Of a stretch of 64,000 bases of DNA, positions 9,537 to 18,736 are shown piece after piece (position 1 is the stretch's first letter; each line of letters starts with the position of its first letter). A program made the position numbers and the translations under genes. Origin of the DNA: an uncultured Acidimicrobiales bacterium (GTDB taxonomy: Bacteria; Actinomycetota; Acidimicrobiia; Acidimicrobiales; SZUA-35); assembly GCA_938021675.1 (NCBI GenBank), contig CALIFY010000066.1, forward strand, positions 31,969 through 95,968, given 5' to 3'. Below the pieces are notes generated by a model that was given only the letters and a program-made list of their open reading frames with translations, was not told the DNA's origin and did no database searches.

Positions 9537-10673
9537 ATGATGAGGGCGCTGGTGAGCACACCGGAAAGCAACCGACCTATCGATCTCGCCGAACTTGGCG
9601 ACTCGCCTCGAATCGCCGTCGTCGTCCGCGATCATATGAGCGGCGTGCTGTACAGCGTGCCGTCGCTTCGGGCCATCCGTCGGCGCTGGCCACAGGCGAA
9701 TATCACCCTTCTGACGAGCAGCTATTCGGCACCGATCCTGTCCGGTGGCTGCCCATACATCGATCGCATCTTGCCCCTCTACACGTTCGCCGATGAGCCG
9801 AGGCGACGAGACCGAGGGCGCGACCTGGCCAGCAAAGCCGCCACCTGGCTTCGTCTCGTCGGCAGGGTCGACCTCGTTATCCATCTCCGAGGTGTCGGCG
9901 GTGGAACCTTGGCCTTCGCCGCCATGCTCGGCCTCCCGACCCAGGTTGGTTACACCCAAGGCCGGTTTGATCGGCTGCTCACCGTCGACCTTGGCTGGCA
10001 AGACGTGGAACTCGGTTCCCGTCAACGCAACCGATTCATCCTCGATCACATCGGTATCGAACCGGACGGCGACCACCTTGAGATGTGGGTGGCCGAAACC
10101 GATCGCCGGTGGGCTGAGGCATGGTTGCACGACAGAGGCCACGATGCGGGGACTCATCTCACCGTCATTCATCCCGGCTCGCATTGGGGTTGCAACCAGT
10201 GGCTGCCCGAACGGTGGTCCGAGGCGGTTGAGCGCGTGCTGGACGAACGGGGCGGCTCGGTCGTGATCACCGGTGTCCGACGCGAACTTCCGTTGGCCCG
10301 CCGGATCGCGGCAAACGTCGACAGTAGCTCGGTTCTCATCGCCGCTGGCGAGACCTCGCTCGGCCAATTCGCGGCCATGATCGACGCCTCCGACTTGGTG
10401 TTGGCCATCGATGCGTCGCCAACCCAGATATGCCAAGCCCTCGACAAGCCGGCCGTGATTATGATGGGCGCTGGCAATCCCGCGTGGAATGGACCGGTTC
10501 CCGGTGAGCCGATGGTCATGCTCCAAGAATGGGACAATGACGATCCTCGGCCCGAGGTGTGCGAGTGGGCCAAGGGGGCGTGCAATGGCCCCCTCTGCTC
10601 CAGTCGCCTGGAGGACATCACCGTCTCGCAGGTACTCAATTCTGTTGATCAGCTGCTGCCGGCAAACTCGTAA
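9537..10673 (+). CDS. Glycosyltransferase family 9 (heptosyltransferase-like)
   Basis: The GT-B layout of ADP-heptose:LPS heptosyltransferases is recognisable: an N-terminal RIAVVVRDHMSGVLYSVPSL, central VIHPGSHWGCNQWLPERW near residue 209, ITGVRRELPLA, and DLVLAIDASPTQICQALDKP near 285. A Cys-rich tail (KGACNGPLCSS) resembles the Cys-containing C-termini of many GT9 proteins. It should transfer a sugar in the cytoplasm to a growing repeat unit or core. Actinobacteria lack LPS, so the donor is probably not ADP-heptose in the classical sense. Two ATGs lie side by side at the start (9537, 9540). The 3' end overlaps the convergent GT4-GT4 gene by 38 bp. Confidence 0.87.
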   Translation: MMRALVSTPESNRPIDLAELGDSPRIAVVVRDHMSGVLYSVPSLRAIRRRWPQANITLLTSSYSAPILSGGCPYIDRILPLYTFADEPRRRDRGRDLASKAATWLRLVGRVDLVIHLRGVGGGTLAFAAMLGLPTQVGYTQGRFDRLLTVDLGWQDVELGSRQRNRFILDHIGIEPDGDHLEMWVAETDRRWAEAWLHDRGHDAGTHLTVIHPGSHWGCNQWLPERWSEAVERVLDERGGSVVITGVRRELPLARRIAANVDSSSVLIAAGETSLGQFAAMIDASDLVLAIDASPTQICQALDKPAVIMMGAGNPAWNGPVPGEPMVMLQEWDNDDPRPEVCEWAKGACNGPLCSSRLEDITVSQVLNSVDQLLPANS

Positions 10674-12978
10674 TTCGCCCCGGTCTCACCGGCCGCCGTC
10701 GGGCGCTTGGATCGAGCCAGGTCACGCCATCGAGCGCTCGATCGAACTCACCGGGTCGATCGGAGTCACCGGGTCGACCAGTATCGCTGTGTCGGGAAAC
10801 GATGTCGGCGAACAGCTCGGCGTAGAGCCGAACGTCGGCTCGCTTCTCGGCCAACCGGCGACCACGTCGACCCATGCCAATCGCCAATTTCGGATCGTCG
10901 ACGATGCCCCGAATAGCATCTCGGAGTGCGCCTACGTCGCCCGGCGGAACGTAACGGCCGGTTCGGCCATCCTCGATCACATCGGTTTGTCCTGTCGTGG
11001 CCGTACAGATGACCGGTCGTTCCATGGCCATCGCTTCGAGGATGGTCGTAATCCCGGCCTGGAAGTCGGACTCCAATAACGGCATGATCAAGATGTCGGC
11101 ATCGTCTAGCTGGTCTCGCAGTTCTCGCTGCGTCAAGGCCGTCACCACCACGTTGGCTGGAAGCTCGACGTCTCGGCTGTTGTCGGACCGTTTTGACCAT
11201 GGGCTCGCGCTGGCGATAACCACGTCGACGTCAAGGTCTCGAACCGCTTCGATCAACGTCGGGTAGTCCCGAAACTCTCGGCCGGCCGTACACAGCAGTG
11301 GCCGCCTGCCGTCATCATCGAGAACGAGCTCTCGGGTGGGGGTGAAGAACGTCGTGTCGACCATGAAGTCGATCAATCGAACCCTTTTGCCTGGCCCGCC
11401 GAAATAGCGCTCGGCCACCTCTCGTTGGCTCGATGAATAGACGAGCACCTCATCGATCCCACCCGAGAGGCCAAGGGCTCGGATCGGAACGGTCTTCTTG
11501 GCCGGCGATAGCCGATGACCAATCATTACGTGTCGCATCGTCCGCTGCCGGGGCAACCGCAACATGGCGGCCAGGGGTAACCCCACCTGTTCGCCGTCGG
11601 AAATGATGACGTCGAGAGCTTTTCGACGACGGAACACGTAGTAGGCCATCGCCAAGTTGTGTCCCCCAACTCGACGAATCATGTTGGTCAGAACTCCCCC
11701 TTCACGGCGAAGATGAGACCAGTCGATCAGGTCAGCCCCTACCGCGTCGGAAATCGCGCGGTAGTCGGCGAGGGGGCGCACCCCAGCGGCAATCTGCGCA
11801 TCAAGATCGGGGGCCACGTTGCCCGACACGGTCAAGGCCACCCGGGTCGCCGATGGTTGAACACGGGAACTCGAAATGAGGCCGTCGAGTACACGGCGGG
11901 CGTTCTGTTCAGAGTCCATCGTCAACGCAGCGTGGGCAGCAGCGTTGGAGCCGAGTTCTAGTCGATGTTCGGCGTCGAGCACCAAGAGCCGCAAACTGGC
12001 GGTCAACGACTCAACGTCGGTGCCGACCAGGTGACCGGTCACACCGTCGACAACCGACTCGGCGGTAGCGCCCACGTCGGACACCACGGCTGGCAGACCA
12101 GCGGTCGCCGCTTCGGCCAGCACCAGCGGGGTACAGTCGCCGCGGGTCGGGAGCGAGAAGATGTCGCACGAGTGGAACAGCGCCACCAACTCCTGACTGT
12201 TTGGCGTCAAGTCGTGGTGAACGAAGATCCCCGGTTCGCTTGGCACCTCAGCCGAGGTGACGAGGTGAAGCTCGACCTCGATACCGTTGCTCACCACCTC
12301 CGCATCTCGTCGGAGCCGGCGAACGGCGTCGACGAGTTGCTGACCGCCCTTGCGTTGAAAGTCTCCGCCGACGAAGAGGATCTTTACCCGGTCGTTCGAC
12401 AGGACTCGCCTCTCCGGACGGCGCCATAACGATGGAACCACTCCGGGGGGAATGATCTCGATCTTGTCCCGCTCCACGCCGTAGTCGACGACCAGACTGT
12501 CGGCGGCCCACTTCGACCATGAGATAAGCGAGGAGGCACGATGGAAGCAGTTGGCATGCATCTGCCACTTCGCCCGCTCGACCACATCGCCCCGAACCCG
12601 ATGCTTATACGAAGCCCCCAGGTCATCGATCTGTTTCGGTGTGGCGTCTATCGACACCACGGTCGGAATTCGAGCCATCGCCGATCCAAGCAACGTGGCC
12701 GGCACATGAGTATGAACGAACAACCCGTCGAGCGGTCGGCGATGCTCCAAGGCCCGAACCGCGGCCCGTGCGGCGAAGCTCGACCGAAGGGTCCAGTTCG
12801 ATCGGGGCGGGAGCTGATCGAGTAGTCGGACCGGCTCGTACGGGAGCTCGCGGCACAAGACACGGGCATCTTCGGACTCGGTAAGCGTCCGTCGAAGATT
12901 TCGACCATGGCTTACGTGCCCCAACGTCTGTTCGAGCAAAACACCAATGTTCGGTCTGCTTGCCGTTTCCCCCTGCAT
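10636..12978 (-). CDS. Tandem GT4-GT4 glycosyltransferase fusion
   Basis: With the ATG at 12978 (GGGACGG seven bases upstream) the product has 780 residues, about twice a single GT4 enzyme. The N-terminal half has the GT-B pattern EIIPPGVVPSLW, ILFVGGDFQRKGGQQLVDA and the nucleotide-sugar site SLPTRGDCTPLVLAEAATAG. The C-terminal half repeats it as RVRLIDFMVDTTFF, LLCTAGREFRDYPTLIEA and LMPLLESDFQAGITTILEAM. It would add two sugars in succession to the repeat unit. It is the last gene of the 25.4-10.6 kb run, 178 bp after the acetyltransferase gene; that gap has no other gene, though the frame stays open through it. Confidence 0.88.
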   Translation of the reverse strand: MQGETASRPNIGVLLEQTLGHVSHGRNLRRTLTESEDARVLCRELPYEPVRLLDQLPPRSNWTLRSSFAARAAVRALEHRRPLDGLFVHTHVPATLLGSAMARIPTVVSIDATPKQIDDLGASYKHRVRGDVVERAKWQMHANCFHRASSLISWSKWAADSLVVDYGVERDKIEIIPPGVVPSLWRRPERRVLSNDRVKILFVGGDFQRKGGQQLVDAVRRLRRDAEVVSNGIEVELHLVTSAEVPSEPGIFVHHDLTPNSQELVALFHSCDIFSLPTRGDCTPLVLAEAATAGLPAVVSDVGATAESVVDGVTGHLVGTDVESLTASLRLLVLDAEHRLELGSNAAAHAALTMDSEQNARRVLDGLISSSRVQPSATRVALTVSGNVAPDLDAQIAAGVRPLADYRAISDAVGADLIDWSHLRREGGVLTNMIRRVGGHNLAMAYYVFRRRKALDVIISDGEQVGLPLAAMLRLPRQRTMRHVMIGHRLSPAKKTVPIRALGLSGGIDEVLVYSSSQREVAERYFGGPGKRVRLIDFMVDTTFFTPTRELVLDDDGRRPLLCTAGREFRDYPTLIEAVRDLDVDVVIASASPWSKRSDNSRDVELPANVVVTALTQRELRDQLDDADILIMPLLESDFQAGITTILEAMAMERPVICTATTGQTDVIEDGRTGRYVPPGDVGALRDAIRGIVDDPKLAIGMGRRGRRLAEKRADVRLYAELFADIVSRHSDTGRPGDSDRPGEFDRALDGVTWLDPSARRRPVRPGRITSLPAAADQQN

Positions 12979-13156
12979 TGCGCGAACCGTCCCGTTTTTG
13001 TGACAGGCTCCCTCGTTGCCCGTCGCCCCACCATACCGGGCAGGATTCTGTAGGGCCATGGTTGTTGAAGGAGCTAACCCACCTAAGTTCATGACCGTGC
13101 GACTAGGTCTTTTGGGTGATTTCCCACGAAGGCTGAAGCGGGAAACATCGGTTCGA

Positions 13157-13681
13157 TCACCGAACCGGCTTGGCGGGGATACCGACAACCGAGACCCCGT
13201 TCGAGACATCGTTCAGGACGACCGCATTTGCACCGACCTTGGAATCGTCACCGAGATTGAGCCCGCCGAGCACCCTGGCTCCGGCTCCGAGGAAGACCCG
13301 ATCCCCGATGGTCGGAAACGCATGCTCGGTACGCATTCCGACGGTGACCGCCGCTATCACACTGCAGTTCTCGCCCATGCGAGCGGGCGCCAAGGTTGTG
13401 CCGATCGGATGAGCCACATATAGGCCACCACCAACCTTTGCCCCAATAACAATGTCTAGCCCGTATCGACGGTATATAAGACGCTGAATGAAACCTGGAG
13501 CAAATGGGACACCAACCCCCTTGAACCACTGGCCAATACGGAATGCAAGAACGGCGCGCAAGCCCATATGCCGGTAGATGAGCAGGGCTGCTCGACCCCA
13601 ACTAACCTCCGCAGGTTCGGCGAAACGGCCTGGCCGCAACCAACGGGCTACGTCCATCCTGAATAGCTCGACCACGCCCAT
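13157..13681 (-). CDS. Serine O-acetyltransferase-like hexapeptide-repeat enzyme
   Basis: The 174-residue protein ends in a left-handed beta-helix with the CysE-type signature (GGLYVAHPIGTTLAPARMG, CSVIAAVTVGMR, DRVFLGAGARVLGGLNLG, KVGANAVVLNDV, VGIPAKPVR). It is shorter than true CysE (about 270), like the acetyltransferases found in polysaccharide loci. It therefore could O-acetylate a sugar, or make O-acetylserine for the adjacent NRPS. The ATG shares its A with the NRPS stop (TGATG), so translation is coupled, and GGAGAGG precedes it. That tight coupling to an NRPS rather than to cysK is unusual. Confidence 0.85.
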   Translation of the reverse strand: MGVVELFRMDVARWLRPGRFAEPAEVSWGRAALLIYRHMGLRAVLAFRIGQWFKGVGVPFAPGFIQRLIYRRYGLDIVIGAKVGGGLYVAHPIGTTLAPARMGENCSVIAAVTVGMRTEHAFPTIGDRVFLGAGARVLGGLNLGDDSKVGANAVVLNDVSNGVSVVGIPAKPVR

Positions 13682-16600
13682 CACCTCTCCCCCAACACCG
13701 AGCTGATTCGAAGGTTCAAACGGTTGGCGAGCTCGATCACATGCGGCTCCCGGTACATGCTGCGATGGCCACCCGGCACCCGGTCGACGGTGAGGTCGCC
13801 ACCGATCAAGGTCTCCCAACCGTTTGCCGAACCAAGATCGAGTGTCTCCGACGCCTTGAACAGCGTGACGTCCCCATCGTAAAGCTGCCCCGAATAGCCG
13901 TCGGCGGCGATCGTGTTGGCCTCTTCAACGTCGCGAAGCCAAGACGGCAGCGGGCGATCGAACCGCCGATACATCTCATGGAAGGAGCCCCAAGCGGCGC
14001 GCCAGATCCGGCGCCGCGTTTTTCGGGCGATGCGGTTTGGTCCGTACCGGAGTCTCGGTACCGGGCTGGTCGGCGTCGGCCGAGTGACACCTGCACCCAC
14101 CAGCTCAAGCTCCGATATCGGAGTCGACGCATCGACCGCACCGGGGGCGAAGCTGTCGATCATGACCGTCAACGCCACCTCGTCACCATCGGCGGTCAGG
14201 CGGCGGGCCATCTCCAGCGCCACGACCCCACCGAAACACAAACCGGCCAACAGGTACGGGCCGCGGGGCTGGACCGAACGAAGCCCCTCGATGCAGTGGT
14301 CGACGATGTCCTCGACAGAGGTGAGGAAATGGTCGGCATCGAGGTCTTGTTCAACCAATGCGTAGAGCGGTTGTTCCGCTGGCAGATGGTCGGCCAGTTG
14401 ACGGAGGATCGAGGCCCCACCCAGATGGAACAGCGGAGGTCGATCACCGTCGGCCTTCACCGGGAACACCCACGATCGCCGTCGGTCGCCGGCCGGGTCG
14501 GGGGTCGCCGCCCCCACCGACGAGGACGACTCCTCGGCGAGGGTGCTGGCCAGTTGAGCGATGGTCGGAGCGGAGAACAGTTCGGGAAGCAAGAGCCTTC
14601 GGCCCGTCACCGATCGCAACGAAGAAAAGAACCGAATAGCGGTAAGCGAATTGCCACCAAGATCGAAGAAGTTGTCGTCGACCCCCACGTCCTCGACATC
14701 GAGAATGTCCCGCCACATGACGGCGAGCCGTCGCTCCATCTCGGTTCGCGGTTCGACCTTGGGCTCGGTGCTATCGCCGGTCGAATTGCCTCGTTCGATA
14801 TCGGGCAAGCTGGCCCGGTCGATTTTTCCACTCGGGGTCTGCGGGAGTTCTGTTGTCACCGCGACGGCCACCGGCACCATATACGGGGGAATGCGACGGC
14901 TCAGTTCGGCCCGCAACTCAGCAGCGTCGATACTCGCGGCCTGTGCCTCGGCGACGACATGACCGTAGAGCTGGTCGGTGCCGGCCCGATCTCGGCGTAC
15001 TACCACCGCAGCGTTGGCGATTCCGGGCAGGTCGCTGAGCGCCGCCTCAATCTCTCCAAGCTCGACCCGAAAGCCTCGGATTTTGACCTGGTCATCGATC
15101 CGACCGAGAAATTCAAGGTTGCCGTCGGGCAACCACCGCCCGGTATCACCGGTCCGGTACAGGCGGCCTCCTGGCCGCTTGGAGAGGTGGTCGTCGATGA
15201 ACGCTTCGGCCGTCAACTCCGGCCGGTCGTGATAACCGATAGCTACCCCAGCTCCCCCGATTAGCAGCTCGCCGGGAACTCCGATCGGAGTCGGTCGGCC
15301 GCGTTCGTCGACCACGTGGAGCGACACGTTGGCCATCGGTCGCCCGATCGGCATGGCTGTTCCGGGAGGATTGTCAGCTCCGTCGGGATCGAACATCGAG
15401 GCGCTGATCGTGGCCTCGGTCGGTCCGTAGGCATTGAGCCATCGCACCGAATCGCCCACTACGGTCAACCACCGTCGGTACCAGGGTGTCGGCACCCGTT
15501 CGCTACCGGTTACCACCAATCGGATCGTCGACGGGATTTGAGTATTCCGGTCTTCGTCAAGGTGGTCGACCCAGGCCATCCAGAATGCGGCCGGCAAGTT
15601 CAGCACCGTCAGCCCATGCTCGTCGACGAACCGATGGAGGTGGTCAAACCCCGCGCTCACCTCGGCCGACCGGAGCACCACGACGCCACCGGCCAGCCAC
15701 GTCGGATAGAGCTCTTCGGCCGCCACATCGAACCCGAGTGCAGCAAACTGCAGTACCCGATCGGTAGCCGTAAGGCCGAACGCCTCGATGGCACCGTCGG
15801 CGTGGTTGACCAATGACCCGTGCGATACCACGACGCCCTTTGGCTCACCCGTCGAACCCGACGTATAGATCATGTACGCCGGCGATGCCGCGTCGACGGC
15901 GGGGAGCGGGACCGGTGATGGCGAGTCGATCTCATCGATGGCGATGGGCATCAGCCCATCGAGGCGCGTGGTCAGGACGGCCATTTCGTCCGATCCAAGC
16001 CTGACCCGATCGGTCACAACACTCACGACACCGGAGTCGGCGAGCATGTACTCCAGCCGACCGATGGGGTAGCTAGGATCGAGCGGAAGGTAGGCGGCGC
16101 CGGCCTTCAGTACGCCGAGCATGGCCACGACCGCCCCGATGGAGCGATCGAGGAAGATGCCAACGACGCTTCCTGTCACCACGCCATCGGCCAGCAACCG
16201 CCGAGCAAGGTCGTCGCTTCGGCCGTCGAGTTCGGCATAGGTTAGAGACGCGTCCTGGCCGACCACAGCAACCGCATCCGGAGTGGTCGCCACCCGTTTC
16301 CGCCAACGGACCACCATGTCGGTCGGAGCCGCATCGGTAGACACCGCATCGGTAGACACCGGATTCCACCCTTGCGTCAACAGCTGACGTTCCTCATGAC
16401 CGACACACGTCAGATCGCCGACCGAGGCGATCGACCGGTCGGTCAACCGGCGAAGCAGCGTTACCAGGTGACCGCTCATCCGTTCGGCAACCGCCGGGTC
16501 GAACATCGAGCGGTCGTACTCCAGGCGGAGCTCAAGACCCTCGCCGCCGTAGGCACTCAACAGCATCGGGAAGTTGGTCTGCTCGATCAGTTCGAAGTCA

Positions 16601-17733
16601 ACCCGATCGCCGGTACCCGCTCGCTCCCGGAGGGTCGGATCGGTTTGGTGTTTCTCGAACACCAAGATGGAGTCGAACAGGCGCTGCCCGGGCCGAAGCT
16701 CGCTCACCGCCTGGACGTCGACCAGCGGCGTATGTTCGAAGTCCCGCATCGCCAGATGGTGGGACCGCACGTCGGCAAGCCACGACTCGATCGACAATTC
16801 TGATGGGACCGCAACTCGCATCGGCAAGGTATTGATGAAGAGCCCGACGATGGAAGGGGCATCGGCGATCGTTCCAAACCTCCCGGAACGGGTGGCACCA
16901 AAGACGACATCGGAGGTACCGCTATAGATCGAAAGCAGCCGGGCCCACGCCGCTTGGAGCATCGTGTTAAGCGTCACGTCGAGTTCTGCCGCTCTGGCCT
17001 CCAGCGCTCGGGTCGCCGCCGGATCGAGCACGCTGGCGACCTCACCAAAGCCCGAGTCGTCGTCGGAAACCCCTCCGATCCGATCGACGGTCAACGGCGT
17101 CGGGGAAGTAAAACCGGCCAACGTTTTGCGCCAGAACGTCAATCCTGGTTCGGGGTCGATCGATTCGAGGTGTTCGATGAATTCTCGATAGGGCGTCGAT
17201 CGTTCGACCGTCACCGGGTCGCCGGCCCGAAGCGCGTCGTATGCGGCGAAGAAGTCGGACACGACGATGGGGAGCGACCGGCCATCGAGGATGATGTGGT
17301 GAAAGGTCCACACCAGCACCGACGGAGTCCCCGTTCGCCGAAACAGTGCCAGTCGCGACATCGGGCCGTGCTCGAGATCAACGCCGCGCCGGCGGTCGGC
17401 TGCCAGGAACTCTGCCAGTCGCGCTTCGGCTTGCGTCTCGGTGTAGGCCGACTGGTCGACGTCGACGAGTGGCATGGTGGCCCGAGCCCGAACCGTCTGC
17501 GTCGGCTCTGAGTCACCGTTGGCCAGGAATACGGTGCGAAGCGCCTCATGGCGTTCGGCCACCATGCTCCATGCCTCAACGCAACAGTCCCGGTCGACCG
17601 GTTCGTGAAACCTCATGACCATCTGCTCGATGTCGGACCCCGAACCGGGCTCCAGTAGTTGGTGAAAGAGCATCCCTTTCTGCATCGGCGACAGAGGGAA
17701 GGGAGCGGTGGAGTGATCAGTCAAGGGCTGCAC
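13681..17733 (-). CDS. Single-module NRPS: condensation, adenylation, carrier, thioesterase
   Basis: About 1350 residues from GTG 17733, which overlaps the GT2 stop by 17 nt; an earlier in-frame ATG at 17808 would lie deep in the GT2 gene. The condensation domain opens with PLSPMQKGMLFHQLLEPGS and keeps an intact HHIILDG (about residue 145). The adenylation domain has YTSGSTGEPKGVVVSH, LNAYGPTEATIS, YRTGDTGRW, GRIDDQVKIRGFRVELGE and GKIDRASLPD; I read the pocket as D-V-E-A-V-T-A-I-S(-K), unassigned. Carrier: DNFFDLGGNSLTAIRF. The thioesterase has GLCFGG near residue 1165, Cys in place of Ser, and VPGGHRSM as the His region. The gene lies between a glycosyltransferase and an acetyltransferase inside a polysaccharide export operon. 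A substrate-loading partner could be the NRPS at 1-4024. Confidence 0.93.
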   Translation of the reverse strand: MQPLTDHSTAPFPLSPMQKGMLFHQLLEPGSGSDIEQMVMRFHEPVDRDCCVEAWSMVAERHEALRTVFLANGDSEPTQTVRARATMPLVDVDQSAYTETQAEARLAEFLAADRRRGVDLEHGPMSRLALFRRTGTPSVLVWTFHHIILDGRSLPIVVSDFFAAYDALRAGDPVTVERSTPYREFIEHLESIDPEPGLTFWRKTLAGFTSPTPLTVDRIGGVSDDDSGFGEVASVLDPAATRALEARAAELDVTLNTMLQAAWARLLSIYSGTSDVVFGATRSGRFGTIADAPSIVGLFINTLPMRVAVPSELSIESWLADVRSHHLAMRDFEHTPLVDVQAVSELRPGQRLFDSILVFEKHQTDPTLRERAGTGDRVDFELIEQTNFPMLLSAYGGEGLELRLEYDRSMFDPAVAERMSGHLVTLLRRLTDRSIASVGDLTCVGHEERQLLTQGWNPVSTDAVSTDAAPTDMVVRWRKRVATTPDAVAVVGQDASLTYAELDGRSDDLARRLLADGVVTGSVVGIFLDRSIGAVVAMLGVLKAGAAYLPLDPSYPIGRLEYMLADSGVVSVVTDRVRLGSDEMAVLTTRLDGLMPIAIDEIDSPSPVPLPAVDAASPAYMIYTSGSTGEPKGVVVSHGSLVNHADGAIEAFGLTATDRVLQFAALGFDVAAEELYPTWLAGGVVVLRSAEVSAGFDHLHRFVDEHGLTVLNLPAAFWMAWVDHLDEDRNTQIPSTIRLVVTGSERVPTPWYRRWLTVVGDSVRWLNAYGPTEATISASMFDPDGADNPPGTAMPIGRPMANVSLHVVDERGRPTPIGVPGELLIGGAGVAIGYHDRPELTAEAFIDDHLSKRPGGRLYRTGDTGRWLPDGNLEFLGRIDDQVKIRGFRVELGEIEAALSDLPGIANAAVVVRRDRAGTDQLYGHVVAEAQAASIDAAELRAELSRRIPPYMVPVAVAVTTELPQTPSGKIDRASLPDIERGNSTGDSTEPKVEPRTEMERRLAVMWRDILDVEDVGVDDNFFDLGGNSLTAIRFFSSLRSVTGRRLLLPELFSAPTIAQLASTLAEESSSSVGAATPDPAGDRRRSWVFPVKADGDRPPLFHLGGASILRQLADHLPAEQPLYALVEQDLDADHFLTSVEDIVDHCIEGLRSVQPRGPYLLAGLCFGGVVALEMARRLTADGDEVALTVMIDSFAPGAVDASTPISELELVGAGVTRPTPTSPVPRLRYGPNRIARKTRRRIWRAAWGSFHEMYRRFDRPLPSWLRDVEEANTIAADGYSGQLYDGDVTLFKASETLDLGSANGWETLIGGDLTVDRVPGGHRSMYREPHVIELANRLNLRISSVLGER

Positions 17734-18736
17734 CTTTGAACATGTCCAGGCCGGCGACCTCGGACGGCGCAATGGCTCGGAGTGCTTCACGCCCACCCAG
17801 TTCATCAACCAGACCTTGGTAATAGGACAGGTTGTAGACCGCGCTCAAAACCCGTTGTCCTACCGACGAGAGGCCAATTCGTTCGCTCGACAACACGACC
17901 CGTTCGGCCAGCCGGTCACCGAGACGGCCGAGGCTTGGGAACCGGAGTCCGGCAGTGGTGTATGCCTTTGTCAACGGATTCCGTCGCCCGAACTCCGCTC
18001 GAACGGTCGGGAGGAGCCAGTCCTGGTTACCGTCTCGCCACATCATGACGTCGTTTCGTCCATAGGCCGATGCGTTCGACTGCCATGACCGATACGTCCG
18101 CTCTGCGTGGTGGAAGGCTCGGGCGTCGAAAGCGAAGGCAAACGCCACCCCGGCGGTATGGAGCCGATAGGCCAGCTCGACGTCCTCGCCCCGGCGGAAG
18201 GCGGGGTTGAAACCACCTGACCGGGCGAAGACCTCCCGTTCGAGGGAGGCGTTTCCGGTGTAGAACTGACGGGCCGTCGGCGCCCAATCCCCTCGGGCCA
18301 TGGCGTCGTACTGCTTGTAGAGCATTCGCTGTTCCCACGCCACCCATGGGGTGAGGGGGAGGCGTTCGGGCGTGAGGAGTGGGCCGATGACCACGGTGGA
18401 TTCGTTGGCTCGTTCATGGGCTGAAAGGTGGGCGGCCACACATTCCGGCTCGGCCACAACGTCATCATCGATGAACAGAATGAGCTCACCGGAAGCTACT
18501 GCCGCCCCCGTGTTGCGAGCTGCGGCCGGGCCGTTGTTCTCTTGGGAAACAAAGACCACCGGCCGTTTGGATCGTCCCGCCCGGAGATGATCGTCGGTTC
18601 CGTCGGATGAGCCATCGGAGACGACGACAACCTCGAACTCTTCGGCGGGGACCGTCTGGGCCGCTAACCCGTCAAGCACCGCGGTTAGCTGCCCCCAACG
18701 ATTGTAGGTCGGCACCACGATGCTGAGAGCCGGCAT
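17717..18736 (-). CDS. GT2 glycosyltransferase
   Basis: A GT-A fold transferase of 339 residues starting MPALSIVVPTYNRWGQL. The donor-binding region includes VVSDGSSDGTDDHL, ENNGPAAARNTGAAVASG and the metal-binding ELILFIDDDVVAEP (DxD). FNPAFRRGEDVELAYRLHTAG matches the ED acceptor/catalytic region. No membrane segment is obvious. The ATG at 18736 shares one base with the polymerase stop (TGATG), and the 3' end overlaps the NRPS start by 17 nt. It is likely to build the repeat unit on a lipid carrier. Confidence 0.92.
   Translation of the reverse strand: MPALSIVVPTYNRWGQLTAVLDGLAAQTVPAEEFEVVVVSDGSSDGTDDHLRAGRSKRPVVFVSQENNGPAAARNTGAAVASGELILFIDDDVVAEPECVAAHLSAHERANESTVVIGPLLTPERLPLTPWVAWEQRMLYKQYDAMARGDWAPTARQFYTGNASLEREVFARSGGFNPAFRRGEDVELAYRLHTAGVAFAFAFDARAFHHAERTYRSWQSNASAYGRNDVMMWRDGNQDWLLPTVRAEFGRRNPLTKAYTTAGLRFPSLGRLGDRLAERVVLSSERIGLSSVGQRVLSAVYNLSYYQGLVDELGGREALRAIAPSEVAGLDMFKGAALD

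Noticed and set aside
9345..10526. A 393-codon - strand frame opposite the GT9 gene
   Set aside because: The GT9 reading has full family motifs; the antisense product has none.
13741..15264. A 507-codon + strand frame opposite the NRPS
   Set aside because: Its sequence is Arg/Gly/Asp-rich without any fold signature and lies wholly opposite conserved NRPS domains.
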